A stretch of 64,000 nt of DNA, taken from the NCBI GenBank assembly GCA_027405735.1, contig JAPEHQ010000005.1:248001-312000 (forward strand). Direction: 5' to 3'. Shown one piece after another: positions 60,571-64,000 of this stretch. The DNA comes from Mucor racemosus (taxonomy: Eukaryota; Mucoromycota; Mucoromycetes; Mucorales; Mucoraceae). Position 1 is the first letter of the stretch; each line of letters begins with the position of its first letter. The position numbers and the translations under genes are program-made. The notes under the pieces were generated by a model. That model ran no database searches. It saw only the letters and a list, made by a program, of their open reading frames with translations, and had not been told where the DNA came from.

Positions 60571-61130
60571 GATGATACGTTTGATATTACTGTAGATGGT
60601 AATTTATCAAAATATGTTTAGGTTAAATAAAGTTAGAAATTTAATCAAGTAAAGAGATATCGTTTATTGGAATGAAATTAATAGGGTTTATATACTATTT
60701 GATTTGGGGAATTAATGGTGTGGTAAGGTAGTTTAGATGTTATTTAATAGTAATGTGTCATGTTGGTATATCGCACTGGCGTATTATGCTTTTGTACCAT
60801 GCTTCTATACCATGCTTCTATACCATGCTTTTAGGAGCATTGTATAGTTAATATTTAATTAAGGAACTTCCGGTTCCGGATCTGTTATTGTTTACTTTTT
60901 TGGATTTGACATGATCCGGTTTAAGAATGATACATCAGATGGAACTAGTCGTCAATTTAATTTATGGGATTTGAATGCAAATACCGAGGAACCATTTATA
61001 AATGCTTAAGTCGGTTCTAGTAATAAAGCATCATTAAAACAACTGGCTTGAGACAAAGAGGGTAAGAAAGCGGCAATAGGCTCCAGTGATGATGGCCATG
61101 TTTATATTTATGTTTATGATGACATTGGAT
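60571..61130 (+). pseudogene. Captured dynein intermediate-chain fragment in R5, split
   Basis: First part: DDTFDITVDG to 60599, then, after the 338-bp insertion, DGTSRQFNLWDLNANTEEP to 61003. Second part 61014-61130: GSSNKASLKQLA, a TGA for Trp, DKEGKKAAIGSSDDGHVYIY. Closest of all copies to a readable WNLN.NTEEP segment. Non-functional. Confidence 0.6.
60600..60937. mobile_element. 338-bp LTR-like insertion, TSD GATGG
   Basis: It splits the dynein fragment of R5. GATGG is on both sides (60595-60599, 60938-60942); R1 and R2 have a single uninterrupted site. The ends are TAATTTATC and ATACATCA, so TA..CA rather than TG..CA. It contains three tandem 'ccatgctt(c/t)tata' units at about 60797-60833. 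LTR status is likely but not certain. Confidence 0.7.
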
Positions 61131-62578
61131 AGATAAGACTAAAACTTAATGTAAATCACCTCTAACGCAATAATTATAAAGTAAGGCTATATTATGATCA
61201 AATAATCTACCACATAATATTATAATGTATAAAGATTTACAGTAATTAGCTTGAACCAAGTGGATACAGCATCATAAATTCTTGAAAAAGTTCTCAAGTA
61301 TTATAAAATCTCTTATTTTTAAGACTTACAAGGCTTATAAGCGGAATATTAATTTAGAAAATTATTTTTGTCCAGATCATCAATTTTGACATTTTTTAAT
61401 TTTTTATTTCTGGTTTTGCAAATTAAGAGTTAATTCTACTACCAATTATAAAAACAAAAAATATACACATATACAGAGTTTAGCGCTCTATTTGCTCAAT
61501 AAAAAATAATAAACATTTTTATTGTAAAATATTACATGAAAATCCTTTAATCAAAAAACCGTTTTTGGGACAAAAGTACAAAGTTTCATTACTTAACATT
61601 TAATATTAAGCTTTTATAAAATGCTTGTTTGTAATGGCTACAGTTTTCTCTCACAATGTAGTATATTTAAACGTTGATTTTGGTGTCAAAATTTGATTTT
61701 TCTGTTTTTTGATCAAAATCATGAGTGTTGGTAAGGATAAAATGAGTCACCGAAAATGTCCGCTACAAAATCTGAATTTTCAGACCTTACGTGGTTAAAT
61801 ATAAGAAAAGTAAAAAAAAGACCGCTTTTTTATTTAAAACTTAGTTATATACCATAGTATAAGAGACGTAGCCATTCAATCTTGCTATGCTCAATTACGG
61901 CATTGCTCTACGGTCTCGTTGTTGCAATTTTTTAATGAATTTATGATATGACAGACGGTTTTTCTGGTAGAATATGCATATTATTTTTATAATAACCGAT
62001 ATTGCCTCCTATTTTGTTTAGTTTATGGGTTGATACGCTGTAATGCTGCTTTTACATTGGCTGAAATGTGCAATTTAGCAGGGTTTTAATTGCGCTAAAT
62101 AATGTAAAGGCTTGAAAATCCTTTTCTACGTGTTGTGTTGTTTCACTCGTTCTTTTTGTTTTCATATTATAAGGATATTATTCACCGTTTGATAAGGCAT
62201 ACTGTATGAAACTATCCAGCTGGTATTGTTTTCTTTTATTTGAATACGCATGATAACATAAGAAACTAATGCTTTTCATATAAATAGCAGTCTTTATATT
62301 AGAGGCTGATATTTTTATTTAACCGCAATATAAGGTCAAATATCATTATTTACTACTGTATTGTTGAACGTATTTCTTGATTACCAGATCAAATCCAAGG
62401 CAATTATATTTATATCTAATTAATGAGAAGCTAGAACTGGCTACAACCCACGAAATGTTCCAGAAAAGTGATAAAATTTCAAATGATATAGAAACACAAA
62501 AAAAAGATAATCTGATGTCTTGCCTAATAACCATAGCTTTGATTTTAGCTACACTTGAAAGCAAATCTTTTTACAGCT

Positions 62579-63242
62579 TGCAGTAAAATGTAAAATAAAA
62601 GCTTTGAAAAAAGATACAGTTAAATCCTTCTTTATTCAAATAATGGATAGTGTGCCATAGGTCTATATTTCTACTCTACTATTTATATTAGTTGTGATTT
62701 TGTTATATCTGGGAGTTGCACCGTAACTGTCAGTGATCTATCAGAATTAGGAATAACCGAATTACCAACTTAGGACTTCTGTCAAACCGTGATGTTTAAC
62801 ATGCGAATCAGACAATGCTGCATTCCATACATATATCATCATGCTACTTATTAAATGATTGAAGCATGATTCCATTGTCTTCATGCAATATCCATATGTT
62901 TATTCTTTTTGGTAAATCAATTAGTTTGTTTGTGATTTTAAAGTTTATATTGAGCTTCTTGATTTACATAATCAAGGCGGTCTTTTAATGCCCGTTTTTG
63001 GCATATTTGTTAATGATCCGCATAGAGCAATCCTTACTTTGATCTATGTGTTTCTTCAGTTTATTTTATGAATCAATTTGCTTTGTTTATGATTCGGTCT
63101 ATTTTATTTATATGTTAAATTACTAATACTTTCTGTATTTACTGTTAAATTCATGTTATCTCTATTTGAATATTAGAGCATGGTTTTATGTGAGATAACA
63201 TTTAATTTCTTATGTGGGGAAATAGTATCCTAGTTCAGCACA
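62579..63242. mobile_element. Solo LTR, 664 bp, TSD CAGCT
   Basis: It runs from TGCAGTAAAATG to GTTCAGCACA, with CAGCT on both sides (62574-62578, 63243-63247). R sequence resumes at 'gataatcgtaaacgaaga'. Single copy in the window; orientation not settled. Confidence 0.85.
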
Positions 63243-63486
63243 CAGCTGATAATCGTAAACGAAGATAGTAAGTTTAAAGAAGGTTAATTCGTTTAAATTT
63301 TATGCGTGATAAAGCCACATTTATATCCTTAGATTTAGCTTGCATATAAATTCATGCTTGAGCAAAAACCATTATTGCTGTAAACATTATAGCTATAAAC
63401 ATATTTACAAATGATGATAATAATCGTAAATATATTGGCTCTTGCATGTATTGCTCTACATCAACAACGTATTGAATTGTATTATT

Positions 63487-63834
63487 TGTTGCATCCACAG
63501 ATCTGGGTGCATTCCTTGGTTAAGATTACGACACAGTTTGATATGTTAAGTTCTACATTGCTGTGTGTTATGTTATGAAGCTCCGTGTATGCAGGAATAT
63601 GGAACTAGTGTGCGTCACCTAGACTTAATTGGATATATGAATATATATAAATAGACTCATTTAAACAGGTCATATAATTAGGGAATGTGAATATAAAAGA
63701 AGATGGTTCGATCTTATAATAAAGTTCTTTAGTTTTAGTGTGCTCTTTCATTTTATAACAGTTTTCCTTTATTTTTATTAAATGATTTAGTACATATTTT
63801 AGCTTTGAGATTAATATAATCTCCTGGCGTAACA
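63487..63834 (+). mobile_element. Solo-LTR-like insertion, 348 bp, TSD TTATT, with a gene fragment
   Basis: It runs from TGTTGCATCCACAG to GGCGTAACA, with TTATT on both sides (63482-63486, 63835-63839). It shares its first ten bases with LTR family A. 'atatatataaatag' (63640) and 'ataataaagttc' (63717) look like promoter and polyadenylation signals. Bases about 63520-63575 match, with a few mismatches, part of the pseudogene at 56207-56975 (the ITTQFDMLSSTLL segment). Confidence 0.8.
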
Positions 63835-64000
63835 TTATTGTCAATAATCCATATTAATGAAAGCAAATGTAATCTAAAAATCCATTCCAGTAAATAATAC
63901 AATGAGATTTTGAGAACGGTACAATGCTCAGCACAAACCAATTTGTGCTCATACGATCAGCTCATTATGCTCATGGTCTGATTTTATTATTATGCACAAA

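Larger units (their letters stand above)
60178..64000. mobile_element. R5: CACTA-like element, left end missing, cut by the window end
   Basis: Colinear with R1 from about 7465 onward and R2 from about 26590. The subterminal GTGCA-type sequence appears at 63930-64000, so the right end lies just beyond. It contains three LTR-like insertions (60600-60937, 62579-63242, 63487-63834) and a dynein intermediate-chain fragment. Confidence 0.6.

Noticed and set aside
1..64000. tRNA, rRNA or CRISPR arrays
   Set aside because: No TTCGAATC-type arm in tRNA context, no rRNA core sequence and no regularly spaced direct repeats with unique spacers were seen by eye.

Overview
This window reads as a mucoralean (Mucoromycota) fungal genome: very AT-rich, short introns (about 50-110 bp) with GT..AG ends and CTAAC-like branch points, a GATA factor with a 17-residue zinc loop, a class III chitinase with a C-terminal chitin-binding module, and decayed TnpB/Fanzor-like and LINE sequences of kinds seen in Mucorales. 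The species cannot be named from sequence alone.

The window falls into two compartments. Gene-rich part, about 37.4-54.4 kb: an RTG2-like Ppx/GppA protein (-), a secreted 3D/RlpA-like double-psi barrel protein (-), translation factor eIF1 (+), a small coiled-coil protein (+), an LSH/DDM1/HELLS-type SNF2 remodeler (+), a DCAF4-like WD40 protein (-), ribosomal protein eS17 (+), a GH18 chitinase (+) and a GATA transcription factor (-). These are closely spaced and intact. One further intact gene, a TRP-like/Flc-type membrane protein (17958-20747, -), lies alone among repeats. They do not form an operon or a single pathway; they are ordinary housekeeping and cell-surface genes.

Repeat-rich parts, 1-17.5 kb, 20.8-37 kb and 54.4-64 kb: (i) three large elements plus one partial copy (called R1, R2, R3 and R5 here) whose ends read CACTA...TAGTG with imperfect TIRs and GTGCA-rich subterminal zones. 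They look like non-autonomous CACTA/EnSpm-type transposons and carry decayed, intron-containing pieces of a cytoplasmic dynein intermediate chain gene. (ii) At least seven families of solo LTRs (TG..CA ends, TATA box, AATAAA, mostly perfect 5-bp target duplications), often nested in R elements or in each other; no internal retrotransposon region goes with them. (iii) A LINE pseudogene cut by a solo LTR and by R1. (iv) A decayed TnpB/Fanzor-like gene. (v) A Tc1/mariner element with about 220-bp TIRs and a dead DD34E transposase. (vi) A 360-bp element with 10- and 14-bp target duplications. (vii) A 1-1.5 kb repeat family (C) in four copies. (viii) A short repeat D, which R2/R3 split in two.

The most striking signal is the CACTA-like family that has captured a host gene fragment, with the stack of later insertions dating it. 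Next are the TnpB/Fanzor-like relic with altered active-site residues, and a solo-LTR-like insertion holding about 50 bp nearly identical to a gene family found elsewhere in the window. Exon boundaries, domain names and repeat families were read by eye; no database or alignment was run.
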